Shown here: positions 11,829 through 23,164 of the stretch, one piece after another | How the letters are laid out: every line of letters begins with the position of its first letter | Numbering within the stretch: position 1 is the first letter of the stretch | Assembly (NCBI GenBank): GCA_963932465.1 | Contig: OZ010794.1 | Location: 441,875,502 to 441,939,501, forward strand | Length of the DNA stretch: 64,000 nucleotides | Source: Maratus speciosus | Lineage: Eukaryota; Arthropoda; Arachnida; Araneae; Salticidae | Direction: 5' to 3' | The notes under the pieces: generated by a model | The model's database searches: none | Seen by the model: the letters and a program-made list of their open reading frames with translations, nothing else | What the model was told of the DNA's origin: nothing | Program-made: the position numbers and the translations under genes

Positions 11829-12025
11829 TGTAATATTTGTAGTGGTTGAGAATACTTAATAGTAGCAATAAATACTAATTAAATAATTTATTTAATAGCA
11901 ATCATAACGTGTAACAGCGTTTGCAGCGTCATGCTGCTCAGGATGATACAGACTGACTTGTGGCCAATCGCCATAGATGAAAGTTAAAGGAGTTCACTGT
12001 TGCCAGATTTATATTATACATAACA
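11829..12025 (-). repeat. Putative 5' LTR of Gypsy-A
   Basis: The minus strand runs from TGTTATGTATAATAT at 12025 to ATATTACA at 11829, a 197-bp TG...CA unit followed by a primer-binding site. The start TGTTATGTAT is the same as that of the Gypsy-B LTR, which supports the boundaries. No second copy was found at the other end of the element. Confidence 0.62.
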
Positions 12026-12039
12026 GTGCTCTTCATAAG

Positions 12040-12693
12040 TACCTATCAATTTCATTCTGTTCGAAAGGCTGTAACATTATTAAAATGCACTTGCAATATT
12101 TTTCCCCATTGGCCGTATTGTTACGGAAAACTTTGTACTGTCCCTGTAATTAAACTATACATCCGGTTTTCAAACAAATTTAAAATGAGTCGACAAAATT
12201 TTGCAACAATTATATATTTAAAATTTCAGGCCATTCGGAAGTCTTATAACATCATTAAAATGCACTTGCAATATTTTTTTCCCATTGGCCGTAATGCAAC
12301 GGTAAAATTTTGACTCTCGCTGTAATTAACCTACACATCCGATTTTCATAAAATTTGAAATGACTCGACAAAATTTTACAAAAATTACATATTTAAAATT
12401 TCAGACTATTCGGAAGGCTGTAACATCATTAAAATGCACTTGCAATGACCTTTTCCCATTGGCCGTAATGTAACAGAAAACTTTTGACTATCCCTGTAAT
12501 TAAACTAAACATCCGATTTTCATAAAATTTGAAATGATTCGACAAAATTTTGCAAAATTATCTATTTAAAATTTCAGACCATTCCGTTGGGTAGATTTTG
12601 CTCTGTTACATGCGAACAGACGGACAGACAGACGGACTGATCGACGACTATAGGTGCTACGTATTTATATAATTACGAACGCACCTAAAAAGG
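12040..12693 (+). mobile_element. Array element family F, copy F1
   Basis: About three tandem ~174-bp monomers (each with CATTAAAATGCACTTGCAAT and CCCATTGGCCGTAATG) are followed by a GACA/GACG microsatellite (12618-12640), a hairpin (AGGTGC at 12652-12657 paired with GCACCT at 12681-12686) and AAAAAGG. The 3' end is identical in design to copy F2. The 5' end is missing; the array begins right beside the Gypsy-A LTR. Confidence 0.78.
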
Positions 12694-12836
12694 TAATTTG
12701 TTTAAATTGTTGCCAAATCGTAAATCAAAGGACATAATAGTATTTCCTTTCAATTAAAAATGTATTAAAAAAGGAAGAAAACTTTAAAATAAAAGGCACG
12801 AGTTAAAAGGGAGCAAATCTCGTCTCTCTATCGTAA

Positions 12837-13895
12837 AAACAAGTAATATAAAAATTTTGTTTTTAAAGTCAATTCCTACTTAGGTCATCAAAGAAAATTT
12901 TAATATAATCCCTTAAGCTAACATTAATTTTTGTTGCATTAAAATATCTCAATTTGTTGATTTTCTATAAGCAAGTAGGTTTACAATGGAAGTCTATGGG
13001 AATTTGGCGAAATATTAGAGATATCGCTAAGTTGGCGTCACTTTCGGCAACTCATTTTGGTCGCCAAATTTGGCAATATATCGCCAAGTTGGCGACCAAC
13101 TTGACTGTATTTGGCGAAAGAACAGGGTCATTCCTCTGGTAACCCCCCTTATAGATATGAAGATGCATTAAATGCTTCAATAACCAATGGCCGCCATTTT
13201 GTCTCCCATGTAAAACTAAAATTAATTAATTAAAATTTAATTAATGAATTAATATTTGAAAAAAACTGTATTAACATCAATTGTCATCCAGTACAAGTTT
13301 AAAAAAATTTATTTCAACTTGATAGGATGAATAATAAGTATTTTATTAACGATTGAAAATTTGAACAAAATATATAAACAAGTAATATAAAAATTTTGTT
13401 TTTAAAGTTAATTCCTACTTAGGTCATCAAAGAAAAATTTAATATAATCACTTAAGCTAATATTAGTTTTTGTTCCATTAAAATATCTCAATTTGTTGAT
13501 TTTCTATAAGCAAGTAGGTTTACAATGGAAGTCTATGGGAATTTGGCGAAATATTAGAGATATCGCCAAGTTGGCGTCACTTTTGGCGACTCATTTTGGT
13601 CGCCAAGTTGGCGAAAAACTTGGCGGTATTTGGTGACTGAACAGGGTCCCCCCCCTATTGTAACCCCCCTTTATAGATATGAAGATGCATTAAATGCTTC
13701 AATAACCAATGGCCGCCATTTTGTCTCCCATGTAGAACTAAAATTAATTAATTAAAATTTAATTAATGAATTAATATTTAAAAACACTGTATTAACATCA
13801 ATTGTCACCCAGTACAAGTTTTAAAAAATTTATTTCAACTTGATAGAATGAATAATATGTATTTTATTAACGATTGAAAATTTGAACAAGATATA
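12837..13895. repeat. 539-bp tandem direct duplication (two copies)
   Basis: Two head-to-tail copies start at 12837 and 13376 and agree closely over most of their length. Each contains the words CAAGTAGGTTTACAATGGAAG and repeated TTGGCGAC / GTCGCCAA words, then CAATGGCCGCCATTTTG. The second copy ends at the TA where the mariner element is inserted. No coding potential is seen. Confidence 0.85.
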
Positions 13896-14017
13896 TACAG
13901 GGTGTTTATAAAGTTCCGGACCCATTTTGATGTTTAATAACTCATAAAATATAAAAGATAGATTAAAATTAATAACATAAATGGTTAGATAAGACTCAAA
14001 AAGTTTCATGACCCTTG

Positions 14018-14698
14018 TCAATGAACTTCCACGTGTGCCCCCTTCGTCGCACGGAGAATATCAAGTCGATAGTCAATTTCACGCCAGGTAGCGGCAAGCA
14101 TGTCGGCATCCACAGAGGCTATTGAGGTTATAATTATGGCTTTTAAGTCATAAATGTTCGACACTCTCCTCCTGTAAACATTGTCCTTTATAAATCCCCA
14201 AAGGAAAAAGTCCAGCATCGTTATATCAGGTGATCTGGGTGGCCAAGGAATTGGACCTCCTCGCCCAATCCATCTTCCTGGAAAATGGTCATTCAAAGAA
14301 GTACGAACGATGGTACCCCAATGAGGTGGTGCACCATCTTGTTGCAAAATGACATGTGGCTGAAGCTCTTCTAGTCGTGGAAATACGAAGTTTTCCAACA
14401 TGTCTAAGTATACGACTGATGAGACCGTCTCTTCTGTAAAAAAGAAAGGCCCAATGACTCGGTCGTGCATTAGTCCACACCACACATTAATCTTTGAGGA
14501 ATCCCTTACTGCCTCACGGTATTCATGGGGGTTTTCAGATCCCCATATGCGCACATTATGGCGATTAACAATGCCAGAAACATGAAAGGATGCTTCGTCG
14601 GAGAACATTATGCGCTTCAGAAAATAAGCATCATCTTCTATTCTCCTTAGCATATCTGTTGTAAAGGCCATCCTCCTAGGACTATCGTCCGGTTCCAA
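14018..14698 (-). pseudogene. Mariner-type transposase, catalytic domain
   Basis: The 226-residue frame begins in EPDDSPRRMAF and contains the catalytic acids in IMFSDEASFH, ILQQDGAPPHW and RSPDITMLDFFLWG; I count 36 residues between the second and third acids (a DD36D/DD37D-type spacing depending on counting convention). The enzyme would cut and paste the element. It is continuous in sense with the upstream segment at 14734-15055 but out of frame by one base at an A-run near 14735-14740, so this copy is inactive unless the shift is an error or is bypassed. Confidence 0.9.
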
Positions 14699-14733
14699 AA
14701 CTTGAACAATTTGAACTTTGTATGCATGCAGTC

Positions 14734-15055
14734 TTAATTTTTTCTAATAACCTTGTACACCGTCGAAATTGGCATATCCAATTCTCTTGCCGCTGATCTC
14801 ACAGATCTTCTAGGTTTGTGTAAAAATGTCTCTCTAACAGGCTCAACATCAAAATCACTTGTACAGGGACGTCCGGAACGTTTCTTATCTGCGATACTTC
14901 CAGTTTCTAGAAAATTCTTTTTCCACCGCAAGATGCTGCTTTTGGATGGAGGATCTTTTTGGTAAATTCTTCTGCAATTTCTCTGTGCTTGCACTATCGA
15001 TTTTGTTCCTATGAACCACAATAAAATCTGTGCTTTCTCTTGTGGTGTATGCATT
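14734..15055 (-). pseudogene. Mariner-type transposase, DNA-binding domain
   Basis: Starting at the methionine in MHTPQEKAQILLWF, the segment reads a helix-turn-helix region (AQRNCRRIYQKDPPSKSSIL, then KNFLETGSIADKKRSGRP) and a second helix-turn-helix (RSVRSAARELDMPISTVYKV). This is the arrangement of the DUF4817-type DNA-binding part found at the front of such transposases in arthropods. The frame upstream to 15153 is open but hydrophobic and is probably not part of the protein. It ends at a stop made by the A-run frameshift. Confidence 0.85.
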
Positions 15056-15475
15056 CTCCTTAATATCCGCTCGAATAAAACATCACATACAAAAGTAACA
15101 TAGAACAAACACATCAAAAGTAAACATAACATTGCAATAGTTGCCAAAAACAAAAGAGAGAAAAATGCAATTAATAAGCAGACGATATTTAGAAAAGTAC
15201 AGATATTTAGACTGGAAAATGAAATTAACTGAAATTAACCACACGCGCAGACGATATTTACAAAAGTAAAGATATTCAAACATGAAAAGGAAAATATATG
15301 AGTTATTCCATCAATAAAGGCCATAAGTTTGTTTATATCTTCATTATTTTATGAGTTATTAAACATCAAAATGGGTCCGGGACTTTATAAACACCCTGTA
15401 TCTATAAATAAGTAAATGAATAAATAAATATAGGGAGAGTGTGAACTAATAGTAGGAATTGAATAAATCTATATA

Positions 15476-15740
15476 CCGGGTGTCCCAAAAAGGACTGACT
15501 GATTTTAAAATTCAATAACTTCCAACCAAACGGTGACAGATATTAAAAAAATTCTTGCAGGAAGGTTATGCATAAAATCAAAAGTTTTATTACAGTGATT
15601 TTCAATTTTAGTTCGAATTACAAACAATAGATGGCGCTGTAAGCAATAGCCGCTAAATACAGGCTCGATTTTTGGTCCTTTCTGTTGTTCCATGCAGAAA
15701 AAGGAGATGGAAAGGAAATGTATTATCCGGGCCACGAAGT
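15476..15740 (+). mobile_element. One end of a mariner-like MITE
   Basis: The sequence starts CCGGGTGTCCCAAAAAGG after a TA and matches the left arm of the foldback element at 41784, including the words CAATAACT and ATAGATGGCGCTG. Only this end is present; the rest is replaced by AT-rich DNA leading to a Helitron end. Confidence 0.7.
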
Positions 15741-15819
15741 ACTAAAATAATAATTAAAAATTATATAAATTTATATAATTAATATATTATATAATTATAA
15801 AATTATAATTCAGTCCCGA

Positions 15820-15917
15820 ATTTTTTTTTAAGCCGATCAAATTGGCATGCTTTTAGAGTTTGCGTGCTTGAACGGGGGAGTAGGCGAGCGTAGCTCGTAG
15901 GGGGCAGAGCCCCCTAG
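15820..15917 (+). mobile_element. Helitron 3' end (copy C)
   Basis: The sequence ends in a hairpin GGGGGC AGA GCCCCC that runs directly into CTAG followed by T, the typical Helitron 3' signature. About 95 bp upstream it matches the reverse complements of the ends at 32695 (copy A) and 58500 (copy B), including GGCGAGCGTAGCT-like words. The 5' part cannot be followed. Confidence 0.78.
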
Positions 15918-16015
15918 TATTAAAAGAGAAACTAAACCTTAAAATATTTAAATTATTACACTCGAAATGCATTTAATATTAGAAATTACGTGATATATGA
16001 AAAAGGTACATTTAA

Positions 16016-16193
16016 CCCCTTGAGGGGCAAGCAATTACGTTTGTGTAATGCTGAATTCCCACCGGAAAATTAGAAAAAAAATATTTCAAAATAAGGAAAA
16101 GCAATTTTACGACATTTTTCCAAGTTAGAAAAGTAAAATTTCATAAAATTTTTCTGGTGTAAATCTTCATTAATCGTAGCGCCCCTCAAGGGG
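16016..16193. mobile_element. piggyBac-like MITE (178 bp)
   Basis: The ends are inverted copies of CCCCTTGAGGGGC, themselves palindromic, flanked by TTAA (16012-16015) and TTAT (16194-16197). A TTAA target is typical of piggyBac-type elements. It is non-coding. Confidence 0.62.
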
Positions 16194-16669
16194 TTATAAC
16201 GATTTTCTTATGGCCAATATTCATGTGACATACCACCCAGATAACATTTTTAATTTTCAGAAAATTTGCAGCAGTCTTGCTTTGAAAACCTGCAAAGTTG
16301 CAGCAAGCTCAGCATGACAAGGCTGAAAGTTCACAACAGGACTGCAGCAAGACAACGGAAACGCCAAAGTCACCACACTTTGAACTTGCAGCTAACTTGT
16401 CCTGCAAGTTAAGTTCATGCTGTATCAAATTTATTGCAAATTAACGGCAAACAAGTAATCAAAAATACTGCAAAGTAGAAATCTTTCCACGCCCCACTAT
16501 GTCTTAACCCCTTTGGGGGGTCCATAGACCTGATCAGGTCTACTGATGCGAACACATTGTCAGACGGTGCATGCATCGTTTTCATCACCATAAACAAGTT
16601 AAGTTAATATTTGTACTTATCAACGCGAGCCTTTTTTGGTATTTCATAAGTATAGCGTTTAGAATAAGC

Positions 16670-17525
16670 GGTGAATGAAATTTGAGATTTTTCCGCCCTT
16701 GACCAAAAAAATTTGCTGTTTTTCCGGACCCGATTGACGAAATTTGCGATTTTCTGAGCCCCGTCAACAAAATTTGCGATTTTTCCTCACCTGGTCGTCA
16801 ACGAGATTTTTTCCGATCCCACTCGACAAAACACGCGATTTTTCCGTGCCGATAGACTACGATTTTTTCGCGCCTGATCGACAAAATTCGCAATTTAAAT
16901 GCGATATTTCCTTGCCTGATAGACGAATTTTGCGATTTTTCCGTGGCCGATTTTTGCCGAGGAAGAACGGCAAAATTTCGTGATTTTTCAACGCCCGCTC
17001 AACGAAATTCGCGATTCTTAACAGCCTTATGAAATTTGCAATTTTTTTCTGGCGGCAAATTCACGAAATTCACGATTTTTTCTCGCGATAAACTGACGAA
17101 ACTCACGATTTTTCCGTAGCCGATCAACAAAATTTGCAATTTTTCAGCGCATCATCGACACAATTCGCGATTTTTCCGTGCCCGATCACCGAAATTCGAA
17201 ATTTCTCCGTGTCCGATCGACGAAACTTGCGATCTTTCTGTGCCCGATCGACGAAACTGCAATTTTTCGGCGTCCGATCGACAAAATTCGCGATTATCCC
17301 GCAACCGATTGACAAAATTTGCGATTATTCCGCGCGCGATCAACATTACTCGCGATTTTTCCGAGCCCGATCGACAAAACTTGCGCTTTTTCTGTGCCCG
17401 AACGACAAAATTTTCTATTTTTCCTTGCCTTGATCGACAAAATTTGCAAAATTCACGAATTTTTCTTCGGACTTATTAGCAAAAATTGCGATGTTTTCCA
17501 ATTATAAATTGACGAAATTCGTGGG
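16670..17525 (+). repeat. 31-bp degenerate minisatellite (array M1)
   Basis: A tandem array has a period of about 31 bp and core words such as CGATCGACAAAATTCGCG followed by ATTTTTCCG. The copies differ from each other by many substitutions, so the array is old. The long overlapping open frames across it are a product of the period. The reverse complement of this unit is the unit of the array at 56600-58215. Confidence 0.85.
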
Positions 17526-17699
17526 CCACCGGTTGTGCATCCCTTCTTTATACTGATCAAGTGAGATGAGATCGTTACACACTCCATCCCTTATCCCCAG
17601 TGAGAAAGACACATTGCTGACGTCTAACATGCGTGCTCAATCTTTATAATTTTTCTTGTTATTATTGTATTTTACAATTTTTCGTAACGTTTTCGATCA

Positions 17700-18030
17700 A
17701 AGCGATATAAATAAACGTCCTATCTTAAATGGGAGAGATAACCTCAAGATTAAAGGTGAGGTCACATCAATCAAGGTCGCGCGCCACGTAGCGGACGGGG
17801 TGAACTACAGAAAGATGCCTAACTGTTTTCTTCTTTATGAATAATCTATTAATTGTACATCTTTGAAATAACTGCGCAAGCGAAGCGTCTTGTTTTCATT
17901 TGTTTGTAGCATTTATATTCTGCCAGTAATAGAATATTCTATTAATTTTTATTCGTGTTTTTTGGTTTATTTATTGTAGTTAAAAACAGTTCTTTTTAGA
18001 ACTAATATTATTTGTTAAAATGGCAAAATG
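17700..18030 (+). repeat. Dispersed unit shared with the right end of the window
   Basis: About 280 bp here align with 63700-64000, including CGGACGGGGTGAACTAC, the palindromic CAGTTCTTTTTAGAACT and an AAAATG start followed shortly by TTGGC. In both copies an ATG is placed at the same point. A short frame follows at 18018 (MAKCWPSNSC...), not long enough to identify. It could be the front of a transposon or of a gene family. Confidence 0.55.
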
Positions 18031-19730
18031 TTGGCCATCAAATAGCTGTAGTTTTCGAAATTGTAAGAAAATTCTTTTTCTCATAGAATTCATATCTGTC
18101 CTTTTCCAAAGAGTAAAACAAGTTAGTTACGTATTTTTACTTTAATTTATAAAAAAGATAAAATATTAATTAATATATATTGTCAAATGTTGTTGATTTA
18201 AATACGCTCGATTTTAATTATTTTCTTTTAATGGAATGAAAAATGACGCATAAAAATTAGTAAGTTGTTAATGTGTAAAGATAGAATTTTGTAGTCTCAT
18301 TTTTTACTCAATTCTTGATGTGCTAACGTTATAAAAAATAATATACACGGTTGTATTCCCGATAAGAATACAACATTTATGAATTTTTAGAATATGTATA
18401 GAATTTAATCATAAGTAAAATATTCAATTTTAAGTCCTTTTGTTCTTTTATCGAGCGCAAACGATAAATTTCAAATATTCTCTTAATCGCATTGCACTTA
18501 TCTTATTTAACTTACAAATATGTCATTCATTTAATTTAAAACTCATTTCATTTTATATTCGGATTCACTTTAATTTAAAATGCATGCATTAAATGTTGTA
18601 CTATTAAACGAGCAAGTGTTGTTGATTTATTTGTTGAAATATTTTGCGAGTCTAGGCAATAACTTCAATAATTTTCCTAAAATCGCCAGATTAGATTCTT
18701 TTTTTTTTTTTTTGGAAACAGACAAAGTCATTTAGAGAATCCCTGTTAAAAATTCAATTACGAATTTCAGATTGTTTCTTACTCACAGAAGAAGAATCTT
18801 GTTTGCTAGATTTATTGCAAAATTTTTTTGTTACAACTTGTTTTGATAAAAATATATGTATTTTTAAAAAAAGTCGCAATGTTATTTTAGTTTAAGGGCA
18901 AAAGGCAGTAATGCTTTAGTAGCATTAGTGCTTTTCTCCCGAAATTTAAATGTTATTGCGATTATTTTTTTTAAATGTACATAATTTTATCAAAACAAAC
19001 TGTAATAAAAATATTTTGCAATAAATCTGGTAAGCAACATTCATCTTCCATAAGTGAGTAAAGATTCAGAAAATATGCGTAAGAGATACGCAGATAGTAG
19101 ATATTCTATCATATATGACGTCATACTGAAAACCCGCGTATTTGCATTATCACCCCGTCCACCAGATGGCTCAGCTGTGTCAATATACTCCAGGTACCAG
19201 CATTGACATTGTACGCTTAATATATGTGCAGTTTTGTTTTCGATTATTTATTGAATGAACTTTCTACTTCCATTCGCTCTGCTATATCTCACACGAAAAA
19301 CTACTTAAACATATATATAAATCTGACTGTCTTTTTTAACCTAAAAAATATATGAAAAAAGTGAACGAGGTAAGTTCATAGTCAGAGTCATCACGGCGTA
19401 AGTTCATAATCAACTTTTTAAAATGTATAAATCTTAAATAGCATTACAAAATGAAATGGGTAGATAGAAAGTGTCTATGTTTATAGCGCAGGCATCCTGC
19501 ACAGTAAATAAATTTACATGATGGTATATACATTTAAAAATCAGCTGATACACGGAAGACAATTAACGATATTCGGAAAGAAAAAACATAGAAAAGGTGT
19601 TGTGATGGGGAATATGGCTACTTAAAATTAATAAAGATGATAATCTTGAAATGCTTCTTGTGCATTGCGTTATTTATAGAAAGATAATTTAGCGTCCAAA
19701 GCTTTTCCGCCAACTCTTAATAAGTTAAAC
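18031..19730. other. AT-rich stretch without recognisable genes
   Basis: Frames are short, and homopolymers and ATTTAAA-type words dominate. A GC-richer patch at about 19150-19210 and an inverted pair near 18780-18870 / 18960-19060 (TTTATTGCAAAAT-type words) are visible, the latter suggesting a worn foldback element. Nothing can be named. Confidence 0.5.
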
Positions 19731-20833
19731 TAGTATGTTGTGGCCATCACAAAACTTTCTTCTATATAAATCACGTCAATTAAATGATTTAAATAGTACA
19801 AGAAATAACGAAGATTTAGCACCAATTCATATCAAAGAATATCTGAATTTGAAGTTGGATGAAAATTCGTGCATTAGTTGTTGAGATAGAGCTATAGTGG
19901 AAATTCTGAAAAAATGTAGCATACCAGCGCCACCTGTTGAGCGATTTACACCAAAAGTAAACAGCACTAAACGATATCAAGGTATACCTGAGTCTGAAGT
20001 TTGTTGAAAATCCAAGCATTATTTCTTGGGATAAAGCTATTGCGGAAATCGCAAAAATACAGCATAGCAGCGCCACCTGTTGAGCGATTTACACCAAAAA
20101 TCAAACAGCACTAATTTATACGTCAATTCATGTCAAGGACTAAGTAAATCTGAAGTTTGATGAAAATCCGTGTAATAGTTCTTGAGATACAGTTCTTGTA
20201 GAAATCGTGAAAAATGCAGCACAGCTGCGCCACCTGTTGGGCTATTTACACCAAATTTAAACATCACTAATTTATATCAGGGACTAACTGAATCTGAAGT
20301 TTGATGGAAATTCGTGCATTTTTTCTTGAGTTAGAGTTATTGCGTAATCATGAACAATGCAGCATATCAGCGCCACCTGTTGGGCGATTTTCACAAAAAA
20401 GTAATCAGCACCAAACTATATCTTGGACTAACAGAATCTGAAGTTTTATGAAAATCCGTGCAGTAGTTCTTGAGATATAGCTATTGCAGAAATCGTGAAA
20501 AATGCCGCATAGCAGCGCCACCTGTTGGGCGATTTTCACCAAAAATTAATCAGGTCCAGTTTATATCAAGGTCTAACTAAATATGAAGTTTTGTGAAATT
20601 CCGTGCATTAGTTCTTGAGATAGAGCGCCCACAAAATTTGTGTCACATACAGACTCACAGACAGAGTGACAGAGTGACAGAGTGACAGACAGACTCACAG
20701 ACAGACATTTTCTAAAAACCATCAAATCGTGTTCTGGACATTCTAAAACATATAAATCCGTCGAAAACCGGAAGTCGAAAATTTTCACGAATCCAATACT
20801 TTCTTCTTGTAAAGATAGAAGAAAGTAAAAAGG
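19731..20833 (+). mobile_element. Array element family E, copy E2 (best preserved)
   Basis: It begins CTAGTATGTTGTGGCC, has the sub-terminal ACTTTCTTCTAT, then about five ~150-bp monomers (CAGCGCCACCTGTTG words), a CAGA/GACA microsatellite (about 20650-20706), a spacer, a perfect 10-bp-stem hairpin (20798-20807 with 20817-20826) and AAAAAGG at 20827-20833. The first arm of the hairpin repeats the 5' sub-terminal word. It is non-coding. Layout matches Helentron-associated elements. Confidence 0.8.
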
Positions 20834-22362
20834 AATTATGAAATCCAATAATATTAGCTATTTTAACGCTAAATGTAAGTCTCTCTGTAAGATATTTTGT
20901 GAAGATAAAAATGCAGATCATACAACACTTTTCTTTATTATCGAGGTAAGTTGGAAACAAAACTCTTTTTTCTCCACAAAGACAAAGATGTATAGTCTTA
21001 TTGCATTTATAAAATTATGTTAAAAACTTATTTGTGACAGAAGATTCACCTCTTTGATAAATTACAAAACGTAAAATAAATATTATTAAGGCTCTATTAG
21101 GCATTCATAGTGTGAATTAGAGTTCACTTTTTAAGTAATAAGAAACATAATTTACAAAGTGAGGGGAAAGGGGGGGGGGGGATAGAGATTTTCAGATGCT
21201 TTGGGGGGGGGGGAGTAGCCAACAAAGTTTTGGAAACCACTGCATAAGAGTAAATTTTGACTTCTGTAATTTTTTTATATGATTTTTTAATTTCAACAAT
21301 TTTCAATGCGATTTTTTGAGATTTTTTGCGTTTAGCGTTGATTTTTTGTCATTCATGAAATTTTTCCGATTACAATGTTTTACCGCATTAGAGTAAATTT
21401 TCATCCCTGCGATTTTTTAATATTTAGCGATTTTTAATGCATTTTTCAATGCGATTTTGAGCGTTTTTTCAGTTTTACGGCGATTTTTAGAAATTCGTAA
21501 ATAAAATTTGGTTTCAAACTTTTATCCTAATATAGTAAATTTTACCATTTACGGTTTTGAATTTTAGCAATTTTTAATGCGATTTTCAATAGGATTTTTA
21601 GCGATTGTTCAAGATGTTTTACGTGCCGCGTCGATTTTTTATCATTCGCGAAAATTTTCCAATTACAATGTTTTACCCTTTTGAATAAATTTTGACTTCT
21701 GTAAATTTTTAATATTTAGCGATTTTTTAAGCATTTTTCAATGCGATTTTTAACGTTTTTTCGAGTTCTACGGTGATTTTTTGACATTCGAAAGTAAAAT
21801 TTGGTTTCAAACTTTCAGCCTAATATAGTAAATTTCACCATTTACGATTTTGAATTTTTAGCGATTTTTAATGCGATTTTAAAGTAATTTTCAATGTGAT
21901 TTTTTGCAATTTTTCGAGATTTTTTACGTGTCGCGTCGATTTTTTATCATTCGCGAAAATTTTTCTATTACACTGTTGCCTTTAGAGTAAATTCTGACTT
22001 CTGCGAATTTTTAATATTTAGCGATTTTTAATAAATTTTTCAATGCATTTTTCAACGCGAATTTTATTTTTTTCGATCCCCACAGTGATTTTTTTATGAC
22101 ATTTAAAAAAGGAATTTGGTTTGAAACTTTTAGCTTAATATAGAAAATTTCACAATCAATGATGTTTTAATTTTAGCATTTTTTAATGCGATTTTTAGTG
22201 ATTTTTCATGTCACGCGTCGATTTTTTGTCATTCATGAAAAATTTTCGATTGCAATGTTTTAACCGAATAGAATAAATTTTTACTCCTAAAATACTTTTA
22301 TATTTAGCGATTTTTAATGCATTTTTCAATGCGGTTTTAAGCGGTTTTTCGAATACCATGGC

Positions 22363-22394
<32 letters not shown>

Positions 22395-23164
22395 TCATAT
22401 GGAAAAGGAATTTGGTATCAAAATTTTAGCCTGATATAGTAAAGTTTACCATCTAAGGATTTTGAATCTTAGCAACTTTTAATGCAATTTTTAGCAATAT
22501 TTCGTTTTTTTTTTTTTTTACGCTTTGCGTCGATTTTTTGTCATTCATGGAAACTTTCCAATTACAATGTTTTACCCCGTTAGAGTAAATTTTGACTCCT
22601 GTCGTTATTTTAATCTATGCGATTTTTAATGAATTTTTCAATGCGACTTTTAGCGGTTTTTCGACATTCGGAAATAAAATTTGGTTTCAAACTGTTAGCC
22701 TAATATAGTAAATTTCGCCATTTACGATTTTTGATTTTTAGCAATTTTTAATGCGATTTTAATGCGACTTTTAATGCGACTTTTTAGAGGTTTTAAGAGT
22801 CTCACGGCGTTTTTTTGACATTCGTAAAAGGAATTTGGTTTTAAACTTTTAACCTAATATAGTATATTTTGCCATCTAGCTATTTTTAATGCGATTTTCA
22901 ATGCGATTTTTTGAGGATCTTTACGTTCCGCCTTGATTTTTTGTCATTCATAAAAGATTTCCTATTAGACTGTTTTACTCTACTATAATAATTTTTACCC
23001 CTACGATTTTCGAATATTTAGCGATTTTTAATGCGATTTTTAGCGATTGTAAGGATACCGCGGCGATTTTTTGACTTTTGAATTCAGTTTCATTAATTTA
23101 GCTTAATGTTTTGTCCTCTTTACGAATTTTTAATTTTAGCTATTTTTAGCGTGATATTTAGCGA

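Larger units (their letters stand above)
4167..12025 (-). mobile_element. Gypsy-A: decayed Ty3/gypsy LTR retrotransposon
   Basis: Reading the minus strand from 12025 down gives a 5' LTR, primer-binding site, Gag, protease-like segment, reverse transcriptase, RNase H, and (after a large insertion) integrase, ending in an arginine-rich integrase tail. This is the Ty3/gypsy order of pol domains. The copy is dead: frameshifts and stops separate every domain, the RT has lost its first half, a 395-bp foldback MITE sits in the integrase tail, and about 2.8 kb of foreign repeats separates RNase H from integrase. No matching 3' LTR could be found beyond 4167, so the downstream end is deleted or too diverged to see. 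Confidence 0.85.
13898..15398 (-). mobile_element. Mariner-type transposon (1501 bp, TA target site)
   Basis: Both ends carry inverted repeats of about 54 bp starting CAGGGTGTTTATAAAG; the element is flanked by TA at 13896-13897 and 15399-15400. It encodes one transposase on the minus strand, split by a single frameshift. Length, termini, TA target duplication and the DDE/D enzyme fit the Tc1/mariner (IS630-like) superfamily. It is one of the better preserved DNA transposons in the window. Confidence 0.93.

Noticed and set aside
16670..17525. CRISPR-like array of ~31-bp repeats
   Set aside because: Units are contiguous and degenerate, with no unique spacers and no cas genes; the window is eukaryotic.
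18018..18110. THAP zinc-finger gene start
   Set aside because: Cysteine-rich first residues are suggestive, but the frame is too short and the downstream C-x2-H part is not seen; kept only as a tentative observation.
20573..20848. Serine/valine-rich frame with SVSLSVTLSLC
   Set aside because: It translates the CAGA/GACA microsatellite of array element E2.
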